From Polyangia bacterium (GTDB lineage Bacteria; Myxococcota_A; Polyangia; Nannocystales; Nannocystaceae): a DNA stretch of 39,353 nt. The translations under genes were made by a program, and so were the position numbers. Where the stretch lies: the NCBI GenBank assembly GCA_030424595.1, contig JAUHWG010000050.1, positions 1-39,353 on the forward strand. Direction: 5' to 3'. This document shows, piece after piece, positions 1-8,565 of the stretch; the stretch's first letter is position 1; every line of letters starts with the position of its first letter. The notes beneath the pieces were generated by a model. That model saw only the letters and a program-made list of their open reading frames with translations. It was not told the origin of the DNA and did no database searches.

Positions 1-418
1 AGGACATGCGTCGCTTCGTCGTAGCCGCGCTTGTTCTCGAAGACCTTCACGCGGCCGTTGATCGAGCGCCGGAGCTTGAGGCGATCGATCGAGCCGCGAG
101 CGTGAGCCCAGCGAAGGGAGTCACAGGAGCCGGGTCGACGACCAGCTCTACCGGCGGAGGCTCGAGGCTCGAGGCTCTTGCACTTCGGTCGAGCGCTTGC
201 CTGTGGGCTCCGTTCTCGCCGAGGTTCGGCCTTGAGATGACTCGCGCGAGTTGTCCCGCTCGGTGTTCTCGCTGGGGCCTCGGAGGCTCGCGCTCGCTTG
301 GACTTCGACACGGACCGAAGTTCGGCCGACGATGCGCGTTGTTTCTCATCATCGTCGAGAGTCGCGACGAGCACGTACCGAGCGAAGACCGACGCGAGCA
401 AGCGATCCACGTACCCGC
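1..418. other. Intergenic stretch without a supported gene
   Basis: Several overlapping open frames cross this stretch, but all are Arg/Ser/Pro-rich and show no recognisable domain, signal peptide or ribosome-binding site. That is the usual appearance of chance open frames in very GC-rich DNA. I see no RNA gene here. The stretch runs straight into the repeat copy at 419-754. Confidence 0.5.
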
Positions 419-754
419 AAGCGGAGCGCCGACAGACTCGCTCGGGCGAGCGAGGGGCGACGGGTGGGACGCAGCGGGAGGACCCGTGCCTCGCGCGGAG
501 ACACGCGTACCTGTCTCTTCAAGCACCTCAGCCTCACCCGTGGCGAGCACGTGGCATGGGAGGACCCGCGTCCGCGAGGGACCCGCCTCGTCGCCCCTCG
601 CCCGTCCGCCTTCAGCCTCCGAGCTCCGCCCGTCGTCAAGCAGGAGGTGAGCCTTCACCCGCGCCCGAGCACTCGGGCGGCAAAAGTCCGCGTGAGCGCA
701 CTTCTACACGGAACTGGGGGGGCGGTTTCACACCAGCGCTTATTTTAGGGCTAG
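419..754 (-). repeat. Dispersed repeat family B, copy 1 (inverted relative to copy 2)
   Basis: Read on the minus strand, this segment starts with CTAGCCCTAAAATAAGCGC at its right edge and is close to identical, apart from short indels, to the segment at 37933-38252 read on the plus strand. It therefore forms a ~330-bp inverted repeat with that copy across 37 kb. The right boundary (CTAG at 751-754) is sharp; the left one, near 419, fades out. It lies about 60 bp beyond the stop codon of the arylsulfotransferase-like gene. No terminal inverted repeat and no convincing protein were found. An open frame crosses both copies, but DNA identity alone can explain that. Confidence 0.8.
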
Positions 755-811
755 GAGGCTGCGGTCGCGGAGGCGGGCGGGATGCAGGCGAGCGGACTTC
801 GCCGCCCCGAG

Positions 812-2125
812 TCAGCCCTCGCCCGGAGTCAGGTCCTGCCCTGCGAGCTGGGGATCCTCGGCGGCGAAGGAGTCGACCCGAAAGATGCCGACGCCGTGGT
901 TCTGCTCCCAGACGAGCGCCCCCTCGGGGGTGACGATGAAGAAGCGGCCGATGATCCCCTGGTTTATCAGCGTGTTGCCGCTCGGCAGCCGCTGGGCGCT
1001 GCCGACGATCTCGGTGAAGAAGCTCTCCGGCGGGTCCGCCTTGTACTCCCAGGTCGGCGCGGCCGGGCCGTAGGTCCCGTCGCTGAGGGTGTAGGTGCCG
1101 TCCTCGGCGAGCGGCGGGGTGATCTGGACGACGGTGGTGTAGGGGCGGACCTCGGGGAGGCCGTTGTTGACGATCGTCAGGTCGCCGGCGCCGGGCAGAC
1201 CGTCTGGGATCCACCGCGGATCGTGCTGATGGTAGAGCTGCTGCTCTCCGTCGACGCCGTAGGCCCCGGGGTTGCCCCAGCGGTAGAGGAGGTCGCCGCC
1301 GCGGCCCGCTCGGCCGCCGCTCGAGGAGGCCGCCTCCGCGCTCGTCGTCGAGTGATCGATCACCCAGATCTCGTGGAAGTGATGGGCGCTGAGGACGATC
1401 TGATCGAGCTCTTGATTGTAGCCGATGCCGTTGAAGTGGTTCCAATCCGAGAGCTGAGGCCCCGTGACGTCGACGAAGTTGAGGTCGATCCGCTCCGGCC
1501 GCGCGCTGATGTCGGCGAAGTTCGGCGCGTTCGAGTCGAAGTCCTGGACCAGGTGATCCCAGACGTGCCACTCCCAGACGATCGCGTCGGCGCTGGGGTC
1601 GATCTCGATCACCGTGTCGGGCCAGAGACCCTCGTCGCCGTCGATCGTCGCGGGGTTGCGGCCGGCGGCGCTCGCCTCCTCGGGGCTCTTGCGCTCCCAG
1701 GCGATCGCGAGGATGTTGCCGCTCGGCAGCGGCTCGATGTCGTGGTGGAGGCGGTGATCCTGGTCGGAGTAGGTGAAGCTCCACAGCGGGGCGCCATCCC
1801 AGCTCTGGCGCTCGAGAAGGCCGCCGACGCCGGGCGAGGCGAAGGCCGTACCGACGACGCCGGTCCGCAAGAGATCGCCGCCCGGGAGGAGAAAGGTCGA
1901 CACCGCTGGGAAGGTCGAGCTCTCCCAGCTCTGGACGAGCGCGCCCTCCGGATCGCGGAGGAACGTCTCAGTCCCCTGAAGCGGAGTGTGCAGGGTGTAG
2001 CGGACCTCCTCTTGTACGCCGGTGGTCGCGGAGTCGGAGTCGGAGTCAGAGTCGGTCGCGCTCTCGCCACTCGCCGTCGTGCAGGCGAGGGCTACGGTGC
2101 CGACGAACATAAGCGCCGAGGTCAT
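812..2125 (-). CDS. Arylsulfotransferase (ASST)-like lipoprotein
   Basis: A 437-residue protein with an N-terminal signal ending in a lipobox (VALAC), so probably an exported lipoprotein. A Ser/Asp run (SDSDSDSDS) follows as a linker. The body matches the arylsulfotransferase ASST beta-propeller family: HHDIEPLPSGNILAIAWE, NHFNGIGYNQELDQIVLSAH, GDLLYRWGNPGAYG and LYHQHDPRWIPDG are typical of bacterial ASST-like proteins. Characterised members transfer sulfate between phenols; the substrate here is unknown. The start was set at the ATG directly before the hydrophobic signal. The frame stays open to another ATG at 2179, but that would put 18 polar residues before the signal. It diverges from the cyclase gene with ~120 bp between starts. 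Confidence 0.75.
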   Translation of the reverse strand: MTSALMFVGTVALACTTASGESATDSDSDSDSATTGVQEEVRYTLHTPLQGTETFLRDPEGALVQSWESSTFPAVSTFLLPGGDLLRTGVVGTAFASPGVGGLLERQSWDGAPLWSFTYSDQDHRLHHDIEPLPSGNILAIAWERKSPEEASAAGRNPATIDGDEGLWPDTVIEIDPSADAIVWEWHVWDHLVQDFDSNAPNFADISARPERIDLNFVDVTGPQLSDWNHFNGIGYNQELDQIVLSAHHFHEIWVIDHSTTSAEAASSSGGRAGRGGDLLYRWGNPGAYGVDGEQQLYHQHDPRWIPDGLPGAGDLTIVNNGLPEVRPYTTVVQITPPLAEDGTYTLSDGTYGPAAPTWEYKADPPESFFTEIVGSAQRLPSGNTLINQGIIGRFFIVTPEGALVWEQNHGVGIFRVDSFAAEDPQLAGQDLTPGEG

Positions 2126-2247
2126 CGCGGAGGGCTGACGGCGCGCATATGAGCGGCTCAGGGGGGCGCTTGCGGACATGGCCCCAAGTGTACGCGAGGA
2201 CTCTCGCGCCAGCGCTCGCGAGACGATGCCTCCTAGACTCTGGCAGG

Positions 2248-4332
2248 ATGGGCGGGATGCGCTGGGCCTTGGGATGTCTCGTCGTGGCCTGCGGGCTCGT
2301 CGCGTGCGGTGAGGCCAGGCCTTCGAGGATCGTCGAGGGTCGCGCGGATCTCTCGACCTGGGAGCCGGTCGAGGAGCCGCTCATCAACCTCGAGGGCGCG
2401 TGGTCGATGAGCCGGGGCGCCCTCATCGGCCCGTCGGAGGCCCTCACCGGGGCGGCCCCGACCTGGGTGCCTGGCCGTTGGCCCGAGGACCCGCTGGGGT
2501 CGGCGACCTATCGCCTAGAGCTGGTCCTCCCCGACGAGGCGCCGCCGCTGCTCCTCTCTTTCGAGGGGGTGTCGACCGTCGGCCGCGCCTGGCTGGACGA
2601 TCAGCTCATCGCCGAGTTCGGCGATCCCGAGACCGACAGGATGGACACCCGCGATGTCCGGGCGGCGATCCATGTCAGCGGTCCCGTGACCCTGACGATC
2701 CAGGTCTGGAACCCCGCCTATCGCGTCGGCGGAGTGCTCGACGGTGTGTTCATCGGCACGTCGGAGGGGGTGATCGAGCGGCGGACGGTCGCCGCCGTGC
2801 TGTCGATGGCGACGGTCGCGATCCTGTCCGCGCTCGGGGTGCTCTTCTTGGTGCTCTTCGCCTCCCGCCGCCGTGAGCCGGTCTACGGCGACTTCGGCGG
2901 TCTCGCGGTGCTCGTCGCCCTCCGCGAGGCGCTCGGCGGACCGGGGGAGGTCGCCTACCTCTTCGCGCCGGAGCTCCCCTGGGAGCTCGCCCTGCGGGTC
3001 GAGTACATGGCCCTCTGCGCCGCCAGCTACTTCGGCTTCGCGCTAGCCCTGCGGGTCGCGGGGGTGTCGACGCGGACCCTCCTGGCCCGATCGACGATGG
3101 CGGTCGCGGTGATCCTCGCCCTGCTGACGGCGGTCGAGCCCTTCTCATGGCTCGCCGGCAGCCTCATCGCCTCGCAGGCGCTGCTGATCTGGATCGCGGT
3201 CGTCGCCCTGCCGGCGCTCGCTCGCGCCTCCTGGCACGGGGTGGACGGGGCGCGGACGATGATGGTGATCCTCGCGGCCTTCGTCGCCGCCTATACCTTT
3301 GACATCCTCGCGGTGGCCGGCTTTATCGAGACCCCGCTGCGGGTCGGCGCGTACGCCCTCGTCGCGGTCGTCTCGGCCCAGGGGGTGGCCCTCACCCGCA
3401 GCTTCGCCGCCTCGTTTCGCGACAATGAGCTGCTGACCCGGGCGCTCCAGCGGACCCACGCCGATCTCGAGCTCTCCCACGCGGCGGCGATGCGCTTTGT
3501 CCCCTTCGCCTTCCTCGATCTGCTCGGCCGTCGATCGGTCAGCGACGTCCACCGCGGTGACCACACCCACGCCGAGCTCCAGGTGCTCTTCACCGACATC
3601 CGCGGCTTCACGCCGCTGATCGAGAGCCTCGGGCCCGAGCGCGCCTTCCCCTTCGTCAACCGCTATCTGGCGGCGATGGAGCCCTGCGTCACCGACAACG
3701 GCGGCTTCGTCAACCAGTACCTCGGCGACGCGATCCTGGCCCTCTATCCCACGCCGCCCGACGACGCGGTCCAGTCCGCCGTGCAGATGTGCCAGGCCCT
3801 GGAGACCTTCAACGAGGCGGATCCGGAGGGGCCGATCAAGGTCGGGATCGGCGTCGGCTCGGGGGGGCTGATGCTCGGCTGTATCGGCGGCGAGAGTGCT
3901 CTGCGCGGCGGTGTGATCGGCGACAGCGTCAACCATGCCGCGCGGATCGAGGGCATGACGAAGGTCTACGGCGCGGTCGTCCTGATCGACGAGACCGTCG
4001 CGGCTGGGCTCTCGTCGCCCCCGAGGTTCGAGCTTCGCTGTCTCGATCGGGTGGTGGCCAAGGGGCGGAGCCTCGCCTCCGAGATCTTCGAGGTGCTCGA
4101 CGTCTTGCCGGAGGAGCTCCTCCATCGCCGCGTCCGACTCCGCCCCGCCTTCGACGGAGCGCGCGGAGAGTACGTGGCCGGGCGCTTCGGGGCGGCCCTC
4201 GCCGGCTTTCAAGCGCTGGCCGAGGAGGACCCCGAGGACGCCGCGGTAGCGCTCTACGTCGAACGTTGCCGGGAGCTGGTCGCGGACCCGCCCGACGCCT
4301 GGGACGGCATCACCTGGCTGACGGAGAAATAG
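2248..4332 (+). CDS. Membrane class III adenylate/guanylate cyclase, 7TMR-DISM-like
   Basis: About 694 residues. The N-terminus has a signal with a lipobox-like LVACG, then a ~150-residue beta-rich extracytoplasmic domain (as in 7TMR-DISM sensors). About seven hydrophobic segments follow between residues ~175 and 385, then a short helical linker and a class III cyclase catalytic domain (~440-620). The metal-binding Asp residues are visible in FTDIRGFT and GDAILALYP, and the transition-state Asn/Arg pair in DSVNHAARIE. The usual substrate-selecting Lys is replaced by Gln (GGFVNQYLGD), so ATP versus GTP cannot be assigned. It would make a cyclic nucleotide in the cytoplasm in response to an external ligand. 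ATG 2248 and ATG 2257 are both plausible starts, each just after a G-rich site. Confidence 0.85.
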   Translation: MGGMRWALGCLVVACGLVACGEARPSRIVEGRADLSTWEPVEEPLINLEGAWSMSRGALIGPSEALTGAAPTWVPGRWPEDPLGSATYRLELVLPDEAPPLLLSFEGVSTVGRAWLDDQLIAEFGDPETDRMDTRDVRAAIHVSGPVTLTIQVWNPAYRVGGVLDGVFIGTSEGVIERRTVAAVLSMATVAILSALGVLFLVLFASRRREPVYGDFGGLAVLVALREALGGPGEVAYLFAPELPWELALRVEYMALCAASYFGFALALRVAGVSTRTLLARSTMAVAVILALLTAVEPFSWLAGSLIASQALLIWIAVVALPALARASWHGVDGARTMMVILAAFVAAYTFDILAVAGFIETPLRVGAYALVAVVSAQGVALTRSFAASFRDNELLTRALQRTHADLELSHAAAMRFVPFAFLDLLGRRSVSDVHRGDHTHAELQVLFTDIRGFTPLIESLGPERAFPFVNRYLAAMEPCVTDNGGFVNQYLGDAILALYPTPPDDAVQSAVQMCQALETFNEADPEGPIKVGIGVGSGGLMLGCIGGESALRGGVIGDSVNHAARIEGMTKVYGAVVLIDETVAAGLSSPPRFELRCLDRVVAKGRSLASEIFEVLDVLPEELLHRRVRLRPAFDGARGEYVAGRFGAALAGFQALAEEDPEDAAVALYVERCRELVADPPDAWDGITWLTEK

Positions 4333-4365
4333 GGAGCGCTGCCCGCTGCGCCGCTGGCCCCGTCC

Positions 4366-5088
4366 TCAGCCCGCAGGGACCACGTCGGCGAAGACGAAGC
4401 CGTCCCGCTCGACGATCACCCCGCGCGAGACCGGGATCGGCGCAGAGAACGACGGTGAGTCCCAGACGAAGGTGTGAAATTCGCCGTTCTCGCCGCAGGG
4501 ATCGACGCTCGGCGGCAGCTCGTCGAGCAGGGCGTGGTCGAAGTCCCGACCGACCAGCTCCGCCGGGCACTGCCGAGGATCGACACAGGTCAAGATCGCC
4601 CGCTGACCGCTGTCGACCATCGCTCGGGCGAGCTTCGCCGTGTCCCGCCCCCAGAGCGGAAACCACGACGCGAGGCCGAGCGTCGCGTTCTTCTCTTCGC
4701 GATAGGCGCGGATGTCCTCGAGGAAAAGATCGCCGAAGGCGACACCAGCGACCCCGTCCCGGAGCGGACCTGCGAGGGCCGTGCGCATCGCCGCCTCGTA
4801 CTCTTGGTTGGTGCACGGCGACGGGAGCTCGATCTCGACGAGGGGCAGGCCGAGGGCGCTGGCCTGCATGCGCAGCAATCGTCGCCGGACAGCGTGCATC
4901 GCCACCCGCTGATGGGTGGTGTTGACCGCGGTCAGGAGCCCGCGCAGCTCGACCCGCGGGTCCGCCAAGAGCTCGCGCAGGGCGAAGGCGCTGTCCTTGC
5001 CCGAGCTCCACGAGAGGAGGATCGGGCTCGGGGTCTCGCTCGTCGTGAGGTCTGGGGCGTCGAGCTCGTGCATCGACCGAAGGTGCAC
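4366..5088 (-). CDS. Dph6-like PP-loop ATP pyrophosphatase (diphthine-ammonia ligase family)
   Basis: A 240-residue protein with the PP-loop near residue 27 (SWSSGKDSAFAL). It also has the family motifs GDLFLEDIRAYREEKN and CGENGEFHTFVWDSP, as in PF01902 (Diphthami_syn_2). In archaea and eukaryotes this family amidates diphthine on elongation factor 2, but bacteria lack diphthamide. The bacterial enzyme therefore probably adenylates another carboxyl or tRNA-type substrate; its role is not known. The gene ends 33 bp from the convergent cyclase gene. A second ATG (MHELD) at 5073 is an equally good start. Confidence 0.8.
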   Translation of the reverse strand: MHLRSMHELDAPDLTTSETPSPILLSWSSGKDSAFALRELLADPRVELRGLLTAVNTTHQRVAMHAVRRRLLRMQASALGLPLVEIELPSPCTNQEYEAAMRTALAGPLRDGVAGVAFGDLFLEDIRAYREEKNATLGLASWFPLWGRDTAKLARAMVDSGQRAILTCVDPRQCPAELVGRDFDHALLDELPPSVDPCGENGEFHTFVWDSPSFSAPIPVSRGVIVERDGFVFADVVPAG

Positions 5089-5121
5089 GGGCCTCGGCCA
5101 GGCCGCAAGCCTGAGGTGCTG

Positions 5122-6324
5122 TCAGAGATGGCGGCGGAGCGGCGCGACGAGCTTCTCTAGGGCCCGACGCCAACGCGGCCGTCGCCGGGCGCGATCGAGG
5201 GACATTCGCTCTGCCCGGTCGAGGTCGGCCCTGAAATCATCGTCGAGGCGACGTACGAGCGCTCGATCGACGACGGTCAAGAGCAGCTCGTCGTCCTGCC
5301 GGAGCGAGCGACCGTTCAGGTTCGCCGAGCCGATGCAGGCGACCTGGCCGTCGATCGTCATGATCTTGGCGTGGATCATCGTCGGCTGGAAGTACCAGAT
5401 CGTCGCGCCGGCCTGGAGCAGCCCCTGGAGCAGCTCGGTCCGGGCGAGGCGGACCAGGTTGGAGTCGATGTGCGGCCCAGGGACGAGGATCTCGACCGCG
5501 ACCCCGGCCTCGATCCGATCGCGGAGGAGCTGGACAAAGGTGGGGTCGGGGACGAAGTAGGGGGTGGTGATGTGGATCCGCCGCGTCGCCCGGGAGATGA
5601 GCCCGTGGAAGACCATCGCCACGTCGCTGAGCCCGTAGCTCGCGGTCGAGCGGACCACTTGGATCGACGCGTCGCCGGCGGGAGGGAGCTCCTCCGTCGG
5701 CGCCCCTCCCTCGGGGATCGAGGCTTCGATCTCGAACCAGTTGCCGGCGAAGGCCGACCAGAGCCCGAGGACGGCGGGCCCCTCGACGCGAAAGTGGGTC
5801 TCTCTCCACTCGCTCGGGTTGCGGGCGTCGCCGCACCACTCGTCGGCGATGCCGACCCCGCCGGTGAAGCCGATCCGTCGATCGACGATGAGCACCTTGC
5901 GATGGGTCCGGTGCGCCGATCGACGCAGACGCCAGGGCCGGATCTTGCGGAACCACCGCAGCTCGACGGGGGACGCCTGGAGCAGCGCGAGCGCCTCGCT
6001 CGAGATCGCCTGCGCGCCGAAGGCGTCGAGGATCACGGAGACCCGGACCCCGCGCTCCGCCGCGTCGGCGAGCGCCCTCGCGAATCGCTCGGCGATGCCC
6101 CCGCTCCAGTAGACGAAGGTCAGAAACTCGACGGTGTGCTCCGCGGAGGCGATGGCCTCGAGCATCGACGGGAAGATCGCGTCGCCGTTGCGCAGCACCT
6201 CGACCGCGTTTCCGTGGACGTAGGGGATCCCGAGGGCGGACTCGGTGGTGGCGATCCACCGCCGCTCCTCCTCCTCCGGGGGCGGGCTCTCGTCGTGATC
6301 GAGCTCCATCTTGATGGGCATCAT
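5122..6324 (-). CDS. Phospholipase D-type cardiolipin synthase-like protein
   Basis: About 400 residues with two HKD phospholipase-D motifs: THRKVLIVDRRIGFTGG in the first half and MIHAKIMTIDGQVACIGSAN in the second, the latter followed by LNGRSLRQDDE. The layout is that of bacterial cardiolipin synthases of the ClsB/ClsC kind, without the two N-terminal membrane helices of ClsA. It probably joins phosphatidyl groups at the inner membrane. The frame stays open upstream, but the added residues are Arg/Ser/Pro-rich. ATG-ATG at 6324/6321 with AGGA just before it is the best start. A role as a general PLD-family phospholipase is possible. Confidence 0.85.
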   Translation of the reverse strand: MMPIKMELDHDESPPPEEEERRWIATTESALGIPYVHGNAVEVLRNGDAIFPSMLEAIASAEHTVEFLTFVYWSGGIAERFARALADAAERGVRVSVILDAFGAQAISSEALALLQASPVELRWFRKIRPWRLRRSAHRTHRKVLIVDRRIGFTGGVGIADEWCGDARNPSEWRETHFRVEGPAVLGLWSAFAGNWFEIEASIPEGGAPTEELPPAGDASIQVVRSTASYGLSDVAMVFHGLISRATRRIHITTPYFVPDPTFVQLLRDRIEAGVAVEILVPGPHIDSNLVRLARTELLQGLLQAGATIWYFQPTMIHAKIMTIDGQVACIGSANLNGRSLRQDDELLLTVVDRALVRRLDDDFRADLDRAERMSLDRARRRPRWRRALEKLVAPLRRHL

Positions 6325-6496
6325 CGGTCCTGCGCGCGCTGGCGGCAAGGCGCGAGCTGGCGGGCGAGGGAGGCCCTTTCCGAGGCTGGAGCTCCGCGAA
6401 ATTGGACCCGCTGAAATTGGCGCAGCTCGGACACCGACGGGCCGGAGGGGACTCCGGCCGAGCTGCGTCCGAGCTGCGGGGGGCGAGCGGGGCTGC

Positions 6497-6958
6497 CTAG
6501 GTGGAGATGCTGCCGCCGGCCCAGTTGTCGTGGAGGTTGCAGTAGGCGTAGGCGACGATCGCCGTGGTGCTCTCGTGGAGCGAGATGTCGACGCTCGGCG
6601 GATCGCCGTCGACGGAGGGCGTCTCGTACTCCTTGAGCCCGAGAACGATGCCGTCCTGATCACGGATGTAGATCGTCGTGATGTAGTGACCGGCCTCCAT
6701 CACGTGGGGGACCGAGACGGTCATCGTCCGGGCGTCGGCGTTGTAGGTCGTCTCGGGGAGGTGGACCTCAGGCTTGACCCCTGGGTTGTCGGCGGTCCAG
6801 GTCGTGGCCTCGAGCGCGGTCGCGCGGTCCTCCCACTCCATGTTGATCTCGGGGCCGCTCTCCTCCTCCTCGGTCGTGCATCCCGTGAACGCGGGGACGG
6901 CGACGACGGTGGCGATGGTGGCGGCGTGCTTGAGGAAATCTCGGCGGTTCTGCTTCAT
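6497..6958 (-). CDS. Tat-exported superoxide reductase (desulfoferrodoxin)-like lipoprotein
   Basis: A 153-residue protein. It starts with a twin-arginine signal (NRRDFLKHAATIATVVAV) that ends in a lipobox-like FTGC, followed by an acidic linker. The rest resembles the iron-binding domain of superoxide reductase/desulfoferrodoxin: PHVMEAGHYITTIYIRDQDG and, at the C-terminus, YCNLHDNW, corresponding to the CNxHGxW iron ligand motif. The usual EKHxP iron-ligand motif near the N-terminus is not obvious, so the site may be incomplete or different. An extracytoplasmic, membrane-anchored position would be unusual for this family, most of which is cytoplasmic. It follows argH by 139 bp, probably as a separate unit. 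Confidence 0.65.
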   Translation of the reverse strand: MKQNRRDFLKHAATIATVVAVPAFTGCTTEEEESGPEINMEWEDRATALEATTWTADNPGVKPEVHLPETTYNADARTMTVSVPHVMEAGHYITTIYIRDQDGIVLGLKEYETPSVDGDPPSVDISLHESTTAIVAYAYCNLHDNWAGGSIST

Positions 6959-7064
6959 AGGGGGCTCGCAATCGGTGGGTACGCACTCTACGACGCAGGG
7001 CCGGGGATGGATCGAGGGTTTGGGCTCCCAGGCTTGGGCGGAGATTCTCAGGTATCTGACGGTG

Positions 7065-7091
7065 AAAAAGCGGTCGAGCGTTGTTGCTCGT
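7065..7091 (-). terminator. Possible Rho-independent terminator after argH
   Basis: On the minus strand a 5-bp stem (CGAGC/GCTCG, 7075-7090) with a six-base loop is followed, after a few bases, by five T residues (7065-7069). It lies just past the argH stop codon. The short stem and the gap before the T run make it a weak candidate. Confidence 0.4.
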
Positions 7092-7097
7092 CTTCGC

Positions 7098-8558
7098 TCA
7101 TCCCGGAGGTGCGCCGACGAGGTGGTCGGTGGCGGTCGCGATCCTCTGCTCCTGCTCTTCATGCCAGGTTCGGAGGGCTTCGACCCGCTGCTGGGTGATC
7201 GCGAGGGCTCCGTCGCAGGGCGGCAGATCGCCCTCGAGGGAGTCGACCGGGAGGGAGCCGGAGCGGACCTCTGCGGCGACGATCTGGTAGGCGTCGCGGA
7301 AGGGGACGCCCTCGACGACGAGCTGAAGCGCGCGCCGGGTCGCGTAGAGCTCGGCGGTGACCGAGGCATCGGCGGCGCAGGTGCGGGGCTCGATGTGGTG
7401 GAAGACGTGGGCGGTGATCCGCAGGGTCGAGCGGGCCGCCGCGACCCCGCGCAGGGTCGGCGCCTTGAGCAGCTGAAAGTCGCGGTGATACCCGCCGGGC
7501 AGCCCCATCGGCAGGGAGAGCGTCTCCTGGAGGGCGGCCTGGACGACGTGGGCGTGGCCGCGGACCAGCTCCATCACGTCCGGGTTCTTCTTCTGGGGCA
7601 TGATCGACGAGCCGGTCGTGAAGGCGTCCGGGAGGCGGAGCCAGTCGAAGCGCGGGTTCACGTAGAGGACCACGTCGGCGGCGAGGCGAGAGCAGGTCTG
7701 GGCGGCCTGGGTCAGGGCGAAGAGGGCGGTCGCCTCCGACTTGCCGCGGCCGGCTTGGACCGCGGTGACCGGCTCGACCGGCCTTGCGAAGGCGAGGAGG
7801 CGGGCGGTCAGGTCCCGGTCGAGCGGGGCGAGGCGCTCCGGGACGCCGTAGCCCGCGGCCGATCCGAGGGGACAGGCGTTGGCCTGGGCGAAGGCGGCCT
7901 GGAGGAGCGCCGCGTCGTCGACGAGGAGGCTCGCGTAGCCGAGCGACCAGAGGCCGAAGGTCGAGGGCATCGCCGGTTGGAGGTGGGTCATCCCCGGCAG
8001 CGGCGCGTCGCCGACCTGTGCGGCGAAGTCGGCGAGCGCCTCGGCGGCGTCGAGGGTCTCCCCGAGGGCCGCGAGCAGGTTGTCGCGGAGCCAGAGGGCG
8101 ACGTCGGTGGCGACCTGATCGTTGCGCGAGCGGGCGGTGTGGACCCGCCTCGAGGCCTCGCCGGCGATCCGCTCGCCGAGGATCCGCTCGATCGCCGAAT
8201 GGATGTCCTCGTCGGCGGGGCCGGGCGCCAGCTCGCCGGCGATCGCCTGGGCGTAGAGATGGCGCAGCTCGGCCTGGAGCGCGTCGGCGTCGTCGCCCGT
8301 CAGCAGCCTCGCCGCCCGCAGGGTCTCGACGTGGGCGAGGGAGCCGAGCACGTCGTGGGCGGCGATATGGCCGTCGATCCGCCGATCGTCGCCGACCGTA
8401 TAGGCCGCGATCTCGGCGTCGAGGGCCGCGCCCTTGTCCCAGAGGGTCTTCATCCGCCGCGGCTTCGCGGGGGCGGCAGCGGCGTTCTCCTGCTCGTCTG
8501 TGGGCGAGCTTGTGGGCGAGCTTGTGGGCGTGTTCGGGGGCTTGATGGCAGCGTTCAT
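7098..8558 (-). CDS. argH: Argininosuccinate lyase
   Basis: Splits argininosuccinate into arginine and fumarate, the last step of arginine synthesis, in the cytoplasm. The fumarase/aspartase-superfamily signature GSSIMPQKKNPDVMEL is intact, as are TARSRNDQVATDVALWLRDN and MPGMTHLQPAMP-like segments (here LPGMTHLQPAMPST). From the ATG at 8558 it has 486 residues. The usual family start corresponds to the ATG at 8453 (MKTLWDKG, 451 residues). The extra 35 residues are low-complexity (TSSPTSSPT), and part of them comes from a 12-bp unit repeated three times at 8497-8532. ATG 8558 lies 7 bp after the stop of the ArgE-like gene, which favours coupling, but neither start has a good ribosome-binding site. 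Last gene of the arg operon. Confidence 0.93.
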   Translation of the reverse strand: MNAAIKPPNTPTSSPTSSPTDEQENAAAAPAKPRRMKTLWDKGAALDAEIAAYTVGDDRRIDGHIAAHDVLGSLAHVETLRAARLLTGDDADALQAELRHLYAQAIAGELAPGPADEDIHSAIERILGERIAGEASRRVHTARSRNDQVATDVALWLRDNLLAALGETLDAAEALADFAAQVGDAPLPGMTHLQPAMPSTFGLWSLGYASLLVDDAALLQAAFAQANACPLGSAAGYGVPERLAPLDRDLTARLLAFARPVEPVTAVQAGRGKSEATALFALTQAAQTCSRLAADVVLYVNPRFDWLRLPDAFTTGSSIMPQKKNPDVMELVRGHAHVVQAALQETLSLPMGLPGGYHRDFQLLKAPTLRGVAAARSTLRITAHVFHHIEPRTCAADASVTAELYATRRALQLVVEGVPFRDAYQIVAAEVRSGSLPVDSLEGDLPPCDGALAITQQRVEALRTWHEEQEQRIATATDHLVGAPPG

Positions 8559-8565
8559 GGCGGAG

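Noticed and set aside
251..748. Protein encoded by repeat family B
   Set aside because: A similar frame is open in both copies, but DNA identity plus high GC content explains this; there are indels, no ribosome-binding site and no domain.
782..2152. 456-codon plus-strand frame opposite the arylsulfotransferase-like gene
   Set aside because: Antisense shadow of a gene with clear family motifs.
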